Shown: one piece after another, positions 1-10,200 of the stretch
Position numbering within the stretch: position 1 is the first letter of the stretch
Layout: each line of letters begins with the position of its first letter
Source: Helopsaltes ochotensis
Taxonomy: Eukaryota; Chordata; Aves; Passeriformes; Locustellidae
DNA length: 64,000 nt
Assembly (NCBI GenBank): GCA_013400155.1
Contig: VXBM01000016.1
Span: 1,902,687 to 1,966,686, forward strand
Direction of reading: 5' to 3'
Program-made: the position numbers and the translations under genes
The notes under the pieces: model-generated
Seen by the model: only the letters and a program-made list of their open reading frames with translations
What the model was told of the DNA's origin: nothing
Databases searched by the model: none

Positions 1-691
1 TCCTCCAAACATCCAGCATTTTATCCATCATTAAAGTTACTTAAGAGGCATGCTGACATCACAGCATCTTTCACAACTGGCTGTGATAATCTTAACCAAA
101 TGAATAACTTGAGTTGTCTGGGAAAGAAAAAGAAACCCAGGTTAGCTCAAAGGCAGTGGCTGAGAATTACATGTTATCATTTTCCACCTTTAGTTCGAAC
201 AACTCTTTGTAGCTATTTGAGTCCTGTAAACCACAAGCAAGGCGAGCTGCGGCAGCCTGGCTCTCCATCCGACCCGAGGCGGCTGAGGCAGCGTGTGCCC
301 TCTGTGCTGAACGGGGCACATTTCCCCACCTGAAGGTCGGCGGGAGGGTCGGCACCTCGGGGAAGGGGGTCTGGCCGGTGGCGACGCCTCGCCCGGAGCA
401 TTGCCCCACAGGCGCCGGGCATCCCCCCCACCCCAGCGCCGGGCGATGCCGCGGCGCCTCGGCCCCAGCACCGCTAAAAATAAAGCCCGTTTCCGCCTGC
501 CCGCTCTCGGGAGTCGAGGTTGAATCGATGGTTTTCTTTTAAAGCCGGGTTTTATCAGTAGCCCCCCACCCCCGCCAACCCGCCTCTGAACCGCCCAGCC
601 CGGACCACAGCCCTGCGAATAACTTCAGCGCCGGGACCGCCGCCGGGCGGGGGTCGGGGCCGAGGGTCCGCGGGCAGCGCTCGGCACTCAC
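1..691 (-). other. RHOQ: Start of RHOQ intron 2 (5' part only)
   Basis: On the minus strand the exon 2 donor GTGAG is at 691-687 and intron sequence runs to the left edge. The part from about 240 to 691 is CpG-rich and continuous with the RHOQ island. The part from 1 to about 230 is ordinary AT-rich sequence. The short open frames here are explained by base composition and match no RHOQ exon. Confidence 0.8.
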
Positions 692-750
692 CTGGCCGGC
701 GGTGTCGTACAGCCCCAGCAGGTACTGCTTGCCCCCGACGGTAACGCTGA
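692..750 (-). CDS. RHOQ: RHOQ (TC10) coding exon 2; gene continues off the left edge
   Basis: Second coding exon, 59 nt: two bases completing codon 48 (valine) plus 19 codons, residues 48-67. It reads [20 protein letters not shown] and ends with the switch II DTAGQ motif, whose glutamine 67 (Ras Q61 equivalent) is needed for GTP hydrolysis. The acceptor is CCCCCCTCGCAG|TCAGC with a pyrimidine tract, and the donor is CCAG|GTGAG, so splicing to exon 1 keeps the frame. The human protein has about 205 residues, so roughly 138 residues (NKxD-type motif, SAL/SAK motif, hypervariable tail and CAAX box) are missing here. No sequence for them is seen between 1 and 691, so the next exon must lie left of the window. 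Both key catalytic elements that can be checked are intact. Confidence 0.94.
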
Positions 751-905
751 CTGCGAGGGGGGAGAAACACAGCGGGTGAGGGGGGGGAGCCCGGCCGATC
801 CCTCTGTCGGCCCCCCCGGCAGGGCAAGGCCAGGGGATGGAGGGAGGAGGGAGGGCAGAGAGCGGCTGCCGCCCCCGGCGGCAGCGGGGCCCCCCGCCCG
901 CTCAC
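751..905 (-). other. RHOQ: RHOQ intron 1
   Basis: A 155-bp GT-AG intron between the two coding exons. On the minus strand it starts GTGAG at 905-901 and ends CTCGCAG at 757-751. It is GC-rich, with purine runs on the + strand (for example 779-788). No other element is seen. Confidence 0.9.
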
Positions 906-1047
906 CTGCGTAGTGGTCGAAGACGGTGGGCACGTACTCCTCGGGGAAGGCGTCGTTGGCGTAGCTCATCAGCAGGCACGTCTTGCCCACGGCGCCGTCC
1001 CCCACCACCACGCACTTCAGCATGACCGCCGCGCTGCCATGGGCCAT
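906..1047 (-). CDS. RHOQ: RHOQ (TC10) Rho-family GTPase, coding exon 1
   Basis: First coding exon of a Rho-family small GTPase that cycles between GTP and GDP forms at the plasma membrane; the family member TC10 is known for roles in insulin-stimulated GLUT4 traffic and actin/exocyst control. The 47 codons plus one base begin [10 protein letters not shown] and contain the P-loop GDGAVGKT at residues 16-23 (G18 is the Ras G12 equivalent) and switch [10 protein letters not shown] at 38-46, with the Mg-binding threonine at 41. The start ATG at 1047 sits in a perfect GCCATGG context. The exon ends CGCAG|GTGAG, a consensus donor, leaving one base of codon 48. RHOQ is preferred over the close paralogue RHOJ because RHOJ has a longer, different N-terminus, whereas the MAHG start and exon 2 QYLLGLYD fit RHOQ. 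The +1 frame is also open throughout. Confidence 0.95.
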
Positions 1048-1073
1048 GGCCGGAGCCCGCCCTCATGGCCCCG

Positions 1074-1415
1074 NNNNNNNNNNNNNNNNNNNNNNNNNNN
1101 NNNNNNNNNNNNNNNNNNNNNNNNNNNNNNNNNNNNNNNNNNNNNNNNNNNNNNNNNNNNNNNNNNNNNNNNNNNNNNNNNNNNNNNNNNNNNNNNNNNN
1201 NNNNNNNNNNNNNNNNNNNNNNNNNNNNNNNNNNNNNNNNNNNNNNNNNNNNNNNNNNNNNNNNNNNNNNNNNNNNNNNNNNNNNNNNNNNNNNNNNNNN
1301 NNNNNNNNNNNNNNNNNNNNNNNNNNNNNNNNNNNNNNNNNNNNNNNNNNNNNNNNNNNNNNNNNNNNNNNNNNNNNNNNNNNNNNNNNNNNNNNNNNNN
1401 NNNNNNNNNNNNNNN
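1074..1415. other. Assembly gap (342 N) in the RHOQ promoter island
   Basis: Run of N between GC-rich flanks. It hides most of the likely RHOQ 5' UTR and core promoter. Any open frame crossing it is an artefact of unknown bases. Confidence 0.99.
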
Positions 1416-1515
1416 GCACCCGGCGCCTCCCCGCCCCGCAAGTTACTTGGGCGCTGCGGGCACCCCCTGCCCCGCGCGAGCAGCGGGGCCGCGTGGGCTC
1501 TGTGGTCATTCCCCA

Positions 1516-4136
1516 CCATCGCCCTGTGCGTGTACAAAGGGAACTCCGGCAGCATCCTCTGGTATTAGCCCCTAACTGTGCCGGCAAGTATGGAAATAAT
1601 CAAAGGGATGCAAAAGGATTGTGTTCTGCGCTGAGTTTATTGTCTTTGGGTCTGAATTCGGTAGTGGGAACAGATTTAAGAACACCAACGTGTATCATTT
1701 GAGAAGGCTTGAGTATCCGTCTGCAAGGCTAAAGCACCAGAGGACAAGACCTAGAAAGAGTAGATACTGCACGAAAAATGAGTGAAATCATGCTCCCACT
1801 AGCGTCAGTGGCAAGAAGTCCCACTGTTTAGCGGCACAAGGCTGTCACCATAGCAAGCTGTTTCCAGCTTCACATTTTCAAATGGTGTGAAATAAGTCTA
1901 CAGTCAGACAGAAACAATTGCCTTTTTTAGTTTACAATTTCTCCAGATTTATGCTGTAAGCCCTATCTAAATACAACAAACAGCATACAACAGTGCAAAC
2001 CACGAGGAAACCTCTGTGTTGTGTAGTTTGTGTTTCTATTTGATCTGACATGCTTCAGGGAGAAAATAAATGCAAATCCCTCATTGCACAAAGCTTATCT
2101 GAATATTCAATAAAACACATTTTCAAACCAGGACAAAATACAAAAGTTATAACTTTGCAAGTTTTTCAGCTTAGTCAGTCAAGCTTTCATGCTTTCAGAC
2201 CTCAGAGGGTGTGAGCAGGACATCCAAGACTGCTCTGGTGCAATCTCGTCACAATACATCCAGAGAGCATCAAAAAACCCATGAACAGACAGGAGCTGCC
2301 CCAGGAGGTATTTCCTCAGCCCTTGGAAAATACCAGCTATAAAAGAAAGCTGGATTTACTGAGAAGTCAGTCATCTGGCAGCCAGCGCAGGACTCAGCAC
2401 ACAGGTCTCCCAGACAACAGCTTTTCCTGGTGAGCAGATATGTCCTGCATGAGCAGCTGTTCCAGGATGGGTTATGGCACCACATCCAGGAAAACTGCTT
2501 TAGAGGTTTCTGGGTATTCATGAGGGACTTGAAATCCAGCAAACACTCAGTGGCCCAGGTGGCATCTGCTTCCCTTTTGTTTGCCAATGTATACATTTAG
2601 GAGTACCCAACACTTACATTCTTGAGCAACAGCAGCCCAGGCTGCCGTCTGCACAATCGATGGGAAGTGTACTTCCTCCACTCTGCTGCTTGCTTAATTG
2701 CTAGTGCTGCTTCCCAAATCCTGTAATCATCATTTTGAACTTGCACAATCTCAGCCAAATGATTCTCATCCAGTCCTCCATCTTGCTCAGACAATGGATA
2801 GCCAATTAGTCTGCACTAAATATTTAGAGAAAATGAAGACACAGAACTGGCAAACTGAAACACTCACCGCGGCTCTCTCCTCACCAGTTTGGTTGGTCGT
2901 ACAGCCAGGGAATCTCATAGCTGCAGGACTGCAGCCTTGTAAAACCTAACAAGAGTCGCAGAGTGATAAGGCTCTATGGAATCACCCATAGGGGTGTAGG
3001 ACTGTCGGTTTCATCCACAGCATAATTACTTACTTTGTTTGTTTTTCACCATTTGCAGATGTCCTTTTCCAGCCAGCAGCCACAGCAGTGGGATAAGGAG
3101 GGTGAAGCTGTAAGGAGAATAGACATTCTGAAAGTTCCTGGGAATTTATTGTCTTAAACTTCTCTGGCTTTCAGAAGCTCCTCAAGGATATGTCAAGAGT
3201 CTGCTCAGTGTCAACCGACTGGCTCAGTGGAGGTTTTCAATTCAGCTGTATTGGCACGACGGATACCTTATCACATCCTTCTTTCACATATATTAACAAT
3301 CTGCTCTGTGTAATACGCTTCCATTTTTCAGCAGTACAAATATAAAGTGTTAAAATAATTACCTATAACAAATATTCTTTTAAATATCTTTATTAAAGAC
3401 ACTCAATCTAGCCATTTCCCCCATAAATTCTTTCATAAGGTCCTAAAATAAATCAGTATGAAATGTTAAAAAGAAACTCTTATCATCTTAGTGATATTTA
3501 AAATGTATTTTTATTCCTCATTGTTTGCTATAAAGTTGATAGGAAATGAGAAAACACTTCCATCTAATTTTTCATAAAAGGGACAGTTTCTGACTAGTTC
3601 CAGGCTATGAGCTGAATGGTTACTTTAGTATCATATGATACTACAGCAACATAAACAGCCCATTTTTTCATTTAAGAAATTAAAATTCTGCTTTGCAGAA
3701 TTTCTGTAAGATTTCTATATGCATATGAGGCTGACACTCATTGGGAGGAAGAAATGTAACTAGATTACCCCTAGAAAGAAGGCCTGCTCTGAATAATTCA
3801 GGTCAGTAATGGAAGAAAGTGAGTGGAAGAGAAGGTCTAATAAATGACGGGAAGCCTATGAGGACACAAGTCTAGTGAAACTCCATAATGATTGTGCAGC
3901 CGAACATTTCTTGGAAGTAATTTCTGAAGTATACAGACTTTGCAAGTGGGAACATGGCACAGGATAATGAATTAGGACTAAAAAATCCTTCATCTGCCTT
4001 ACCAGCAACAGGGAAAATGGAAGAGAAAGAAATGGAATCAGGCCTTAGTACAAGCAGCAAAAGACCTATTTGGTCTACGGAACCAGGGAATTAGAGGTAT
4101 CAATCATGTAATCAACACATTTTGAAAATACAGATC
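1516..4136. other. RHOQ 5' flank, no confirmed gene
   Basis: AT-rich sequence with short open frames only. The one item of note is a possible minus-strand exon at 2618-2810, listed separately. No repeat family was recognised. Short AT-rich tracts occur around 3340-3410. Confidence 0.6.
2618..2810 (-). other. Possible orphan exon, unidentified
   Basis: On the minus strand a pyrimidine-rich stretch (TGTGTCTTCATTTTCTCT) leads to TTTAGTGCAG at 2820-2811, a plausible acceptor. The following frame stays open for about 64 codons to AAGAAT|GTAAGTG, an excellent donor at 2617-2612. The peptide includes LIGYPLSEQDGGLDENHLAE and DDYRIWEAALAIKQAAEW, rich in acidic residues and alanine with helix-like spacing. 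No known family was recognised. It is on the same strand as RHOQ and about 1.6 kb upstream of its start codon, so it could be an exon of a neighbouring gene, an alternative RHOQ 5' exon, or chance. An open frame of this length is not significant alone; only the two splice-like borders make it worth listing. Confidence 0.25.
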
Positions 4137-4200
4137 TGTCCATGTCCATGTCCATGTCCATGTCCATGTCCATGTCCATGTCCATGTCCATGTCCATGTT
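4137..4200. repeat. (TCCATG)n hexanucleotide microsatellite
   Basis: About ten near-perfect copies of a 6-bp unit, ending in a variant copy CATGTT at 4195-4200. Because the unit is a multiple of three it creates an open Met-Ser repeat on the + strand, which is not evidence of a protein. Confidence 0.97.
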
Positions 4201-7200
4201 CATTATTAACGTCTGTGAATTTAACCTACAAATTTGCACAATATTGTTATTTTCATCAACTGCGTTGCCACTCTGTGTTGTGAGTACAATCCAGCAAGTC
4301 TCTGTCCCAATTCTCCTGCTCAGCTGCCAGATAAACAGTGGTGCCTGGCTTTGTCTCTGGGTTGTTGTGCACCACTAGTGTGTGGCCATGCATCTCACTG
4401 CAGAGGTGGACATCTTCTCATGTTGGGTGAAATGACTTCATGGAAATAGCCAATATGTGAGGAAACTCCCCTAAAAATGCCAAGTCCTAATAAAAGCTCA
4501 AAGCGATGTATGAAAAACACCTGAATTAGTCCCACAAAATCCATCAGAGGATTAATATTTTTTCAGGCATCCCTGTCTGTGGAAGACTGGGGCCATGGTT
4601 TATGGTTCTCTAAAAAAACTTCTAGACTGACAAAGAATGTTAAGTCTTTAGGAAAGTCAGTGAAAAGGGTGACGCCATCTGAATGCCCTGTTTGCATCAT
4701 ATTGTCTTTCAGACCAATCAATCTCTCATCCTCAAGCAGAGATGTCCCTAAGCAAAAGGTTACTCCCGAGTGAACATAACACAAGCCTGGTTTTTAGTCA
4801 GAATAATTTGCTGTTGTCATAAGTGGTGGGAACACCACTTTTACAGTTTATGAATCTGATCATTACAGTTTTGCATTTTTGCCCAAGATTAGGTAATGCC
4901 GAGAATGTGTCTGTATCTCAGCTAATAGAGAGGAAACAAATCACATTTCTAATGTGAAAAGGATAGGCAATTGGATAGTTGCAGATCTGATTCCTTCTGA
5001 ATGTCAGTTTCCACTCTAATTTCCTCTCAATTTAAAAGGTCACAGCTGCGAGTTTCCCTTCCTCGTGTCTTTCAAGAACATGGCGATATCTCCAAGCAAG
5101 GGCAAGCACTATATGAAATCAGAATGACAGGATGACACATCTTAGGTCATCTGTGGCAGTCATCTGCCAGAGCACACAGGCGCTCTCCCGTACCTGTGGT
5201 GTTCCCCGTCTCCAAATGGGGATGGATGCTGCAAACAGAGGAACTATCACCTGTTCTCTTCAGGGGCCAACCCAGCGTGCTCCCCTGCCTGGAAAGCTCC
5301 TGCACAGGTCTCATCTCCTTCTCTTACGCCGTTGCAGGTTGTGATTCTTTATTAACATTTCCCTTTTTTTTTGTAACTGAGATGGGAGTTCTCATAAAAG
5401 CAACATAGTAGCAATAGAGCCATCCTGAAATAGTAGCACCAGGACCAAAACTAGGATGTATTGCTGAGAATGAGAGACAATGTTTCCAAAATAAATCTGC
5501 ATTTAACACTGCAAAGTGTCATGATCACTGTTCTGTGCTTTTTCTTAATAACTCCAGTAGGGGAGCTTTAAAAGTGGTCAAAGGAAATACATCAGTGGAA
5601 ACATTTGCTCTGAAAAATCTGATCCTTTGAGAAGAATACCTTTTGAAATCATGTCAATTCCATGAAAATGTTTTAAGAAAGCCATACAAATGTTCTGACA
5701 GCTTCAAAGCATTTCAATTTTTAATTTTTTACAGAGTAAAGCATTTTAATTTCTAAATCAGTACGGTTTCAATTTAAGTTAGCATTGTGTTAGCATATGC
5801 TGTAACATAAATGAAAAGGTGCCATCATGAACCTTTTCCATCAGCATCATTTTTCTTGCAGAAGTTTTGGGGTATTTTTAAGGACTGCAAAATTTTCAGA
5901 TTGCATTGCTAAGTAGAACAAAGACAAACCTCAAAAATATTCATAAAAGTGAAACTTTATCCTCTGAACAGCTTATGTCCTCCTCATACTCTTGGCAGGG
6001 GTAAAAGAGCTATTAAGAAAGAAAAAAAAGAAACAGACAACCAAAAAGAAACAAAAGTGTCTGGTTCAGATAACTTATGAGAGGGTACTAAATTTCAAAT
6101 ATGAGAAGTCCACAGATCCAGACCCATGCCTAAAGTTAATCGTGTATTTTATTCAGGCCAACATAAAATTCCGTTTTCTACACAAGGATTTAAAGTACCA
6201 GAGAGAATAAATCTGTTGGAAACTTGGTGAGATTAGGGCACCTGCCTCCCACAGGTTTCTCAGCAAATCTTGCATTTCAAGATAGAGTATTACAATATAA
6301 AATAAATTATGTCACAGCTCTTCTGGTACTATTTCATATTCAGTGAAGGAACCTGAGCAGAATTAAATTTCTTCTCAGCTACTTAGCACTGGGCTAAGTG
6401 TCAAGAAGCAGCAATTCTTCTCCTCAGGCAAACCTGATAACAATGCCTTGCAGTTCACCAGACATTTTGTTAAAAATAAAATCTGCATCATGGTGGGGCT
6501 TTTTTGTACAGCTAGAGTCACCATCATTCCCAGGCACAGAAGAGAGGACTAAGCACTTAACCTCTGCAGTTGATGCCACCTCTATGGCACCACACAACCC
6601 CACAGCATCCTTTTCATGGGTGCTAAGAAATACCCACCTCTGATTCATCCCTGATTCATCCCAGCACTCAAGACTGTATAGTCTGGCATGGCTGTTATGT
6701 ACCATGATGTACCAAAAGGAGAAGGAAATAAAATCTTATACCTTGCCTCACTGACAGAGACCAGAAGTAGCATTGTTACATGAATGGGACAGGATTTGAG
6801 AAGGGAATTCTGGCTCCTTCCCGTGTTTTGAAACAAAACTAATCCCCAAAATATCTGATTCTGGAAAGATAAAACTGATTCCTACATGGCATTGGTGAGT
6901 TCCCCCGGAGAGTCATGGTGTTGTTCCACTCAAAACAACCCCCAAAAATGTTCTAGGGATGTCACACTGCTGACAATTGAGTCCTAGCATTTGATAATAT
7001 ACTCTGACTTCATTTAATTTACTAGGATAGATGTCATCATTGCAAGGCATTGCAAGGTCTATGTGTTCCAAATTTCATTTTTATTGAGCTGCACGAATCC
7101 AATGCAAATGATTTTCCTTGATTCTTACCAGCAGTTATTATTTATTAATTCTGGTAAAACTGGTAATATTCCCCTTTGTGCAAAAAACAACTAACCAACC

Positions 7201-10200
7201 AACAATTTCCAACTTTAGATATATTTGCACGAAAACATATCTTTTAAATTCCACTTGTTATAATTGAATCTGACTCTAAAACTGACATCTGGATTATCCC
7301 CAAACTTTGATGAAGTCTGGATTCAAGTTTGAATTTTCATGAAGCTTGGACTTCTTTCAACAGCTCCTCTGAATTTGATTCTATGTCTGCTTGACAAATA
7401 GAAGGAAGTCCTTAAATTAATGAATCTTTGGTACACCAGTAAGATTCAACTGTAAAGCCAAACGATGACACAAACATCTTTCTTGATTTAAGGATATTTC
7501 ACAGTTTAAAATGTAGCCACATTTTAACCCACAAAATGTCCTAGTGAAACAAAGTCTGGCATCATGTAGAGGTAAGGAATGGTAATGGATGGGATACTGG
7601 GAAATGGGGGTGGAGAACAAGAGAAACGAGTGGGAAGCAGACAACCCCACAGGACCCCCGCCCCGGCTTTAGGACCCAAACGCACCTTGCACCAGTAGGG
7701 AAAGATAAGTCCTTCTTTGGCTGTCCTCTTTAACAACTTGTCATGTAATCTGGCATGTGGAGAGAGCTGGAGGGCATGAAAAACAGACCTGAGAACAGAA
7801 CTCCAGGATTGGGGAATCTAGCATATGCAAGTGAGCATGGGCTGTATGCAGCTCTCTGCGTAGTATTAGAAACTCCTTAGGTGTTAATAGCTTCTAGAAA
7901 GCTAATGGTTTAATAGGGCTGGAGGCGAAGAACGTGCTGGAAATGTTCTCAGGCAGGGTGTTGTACATCCTGATGGGAAATGGAGGGGAGGGAGAAGAGA
8001 CCCATAATTTTCTTCTTAGGTATTTATTGGAATAAAAGTGGAAGTGTAATTTCTGAGGATTCTCTCATTACGGTGTTGATAACTTCACATGCCAAAGATT
8101 TCAGTGAGTGGTGACAACTTCCTTCAATATAACAATAACAAGAACAGGGCTTCAGAGTCACATGTTTATTTAATTTCATTAGTGCTGTTGCTGCAATAGT
8201 AACTACAAGAACCCGAAGAACTGGTCAGATCTAAAAAAAAGTCCTTATTAAAATCATCACTTTGCTGGAAAACTTTGCTGACATATGGTTAAGGCTGCTC
8301 ATTGCTTCCATAAAGTCGATATCAACATTATTAGAACTTCTGAGAAACCAGAAAATACAAAGGATAATAAAGCAATATTCAGTTCAACCCCTATATACCT
8401 GTAATGGAAATAATTCACCTTTTCAGTGAGTGATTTTCAGAGAACATAGTATATAACCCCTATAGCTTGGGCACCTCTTGTCTTTGGAAAAGTGGACTGT
8501 ATTCAAAGTGACACTTCTTTTACATGCATGCTCTGACCCAATTTCCTAGAGAAAAAATCCATGACAGGTAAATTTTATCTTTTCCCCCAACCCACCATTT
8601 CGTCACACACTATTATTACTAAGTCCATAGACTATTCTTCCTACTTTACTTTGCGCTTTTGATCCCACCCCCAGGAGTGATGAGCACCGTGGGGCTGAGG
8701 CCCCATCTGAAGGTATGGCCTCCCATTTTCGCTACTATCATAGTTTACTAAGTTTCCTACCATTTGACACAGCAATAATCAAGTCAGCAAATACTGCCAG
8801 TTCCTTGTTCCTACTGCCAGCTCCCAGAAGGGAAAAAAAAAGGTTGCTTGAATGTTGACCTAAACTCTGTATTTCCTGGCTTCCAAAAGTCTGAATTTTG
8901 CTGAAGCTGATATTTTATAAGAGCTCCAACTACTGCCAGGAAATACTAACTCTGCATTAATTAAGGGGTTTTGTCAGTCAGTAAAAAGGAAAGATGCTTT
9001 AATGGCCTGATATCCACTATTTTCTTCATTCTTAAAATACGTTTGAGAGAGCATCTTTGCAATGTGTCAGTCTGTGATTCAGGGTGAGAAAAAAAATCTG
9101 AAGAATTTCTGAATTTCTAGTAAGGACTAGATGCACTGGTAGATTGGGTTGGGTTTTTTTCTGTGTGAGGGATTGTAGATTGGTTTGAACATTTTTCTGC
9201 TGACTGACTCTTTTATTTCAGGTGAATGGTATTCACCACCATTTTGCTATTTTTTTAATTGCTGTCATGGGTTCTGTTTAAATAAGAGTCAGAAAGCACT
9301 GAGCTAAGGATGACCTGTCTTCTTTAGCAGGTATGTACAGAGAAACCAGCTTTTACAAATGTATGTGTAACTGTTTGTAGCCTAAAACACTGCACCAGTT
9401 TTCAACTGAACTCAGCTTCTAACTCTTCAGGGAAAAAAAAAAAGAAAAAGGATAGTTATCAAAAAATCCTTGGTGGATCTCACTGGCACATTTTACAGTT
9501 GGGTTTTCAGGAGTATATGAGTGAGCTCTTTGTGAGGTACATGAACACCCTTGAAAACTGATCCAAGCTGTGTATAGACAGAGCGAGGCTGAAGTCTTGA
9601 CCTAGGACTCCAGATAATCTAATCCTTCAGTTCAAGTTTTGTCAAAACTTAGCCACAAACTCATTACTGAATTTTTCAGTTTGAGAGTTCTGTAAAAGGA
9701 TGGAAATGCTGTGGCAAAAGAGTCATGCTGACAGAAGAGCAGAGAGGAAGGACCAGTGCTGTCAGTGGAAACAGGGGATGCACACCTCTCACCCCTTCCA
9801 TCCTCTGATGTAAACTTGCATACCCCAGCTGTCTCTCGAGGGTAACTGGAACCTTCTTGACTTTCCATTCCCACAGCCTGAAAACTCTCCTTCCAGGATG
9901 GCTGGAAAACACTGTGGTGGTAAGTGCAAAGAAAAAATGTTTTAAAGTCAATCCAAGCATTTGAATTTTTCAAAGAATAACATGAAGAAATGTTTTCCAG
10001 TGGAAAACTGGCGTTATCGTGCCAGCTTAAGAATGGTGAAACACCTAAGGAGATCTTCATGAATATTCAGGAATATGCATGAGCACACCTGCCACCAAAC
10101 TTCCACCCATTAAATCGTCACCAAAAAGTAGGAGTTGATGCTGGGCAATATCAAGAGCTCAAGAAAATAAAATTGGTGTAGACTTCAGCTTACAGTAATA

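Larger units (their letters stand above)
240..1515. promoter_or_regulatory. CpG island spanning RHOQ exons 1-2, 5' flank and an assembly gap
   Basis: Very high GC with frequent CpG runs from about 240 to 1073 and again from 1416 to about 1510, on both sides of an N run. It covers the first two RHOQ exons, so the RHOQ transcription start and 5' UTR should lie in or just right of the gap. The promoter itself cannot be read. Right of about 1570 the sequence becomes AT-rich abruptly. Confidence 0.8.

Noticed and set aside
902..1702. Several 160-240 codon frames around the first gap
   Set aside because: They are open only because they cross N bases. The real coding content here is RHOQ exons 1 and 2.
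4142..4378. Met-Ser repeat protein
   Set aside because: Produced entirely by the 6-bp microsatellite followed by unrelated sequence.
4563..4784. Overlapping 64-73 codon frames on both strands that looked protein-like
   Set aside because: Both strands are open over the same bases, neither has splice borders and neither matches a family.
9632..10060. 142-codon minus-strand open frame
   Set aside because: No domain, no splice context and ordinary composition. A frame of this size is expected by chance somewhere in 64 kb read six ways.
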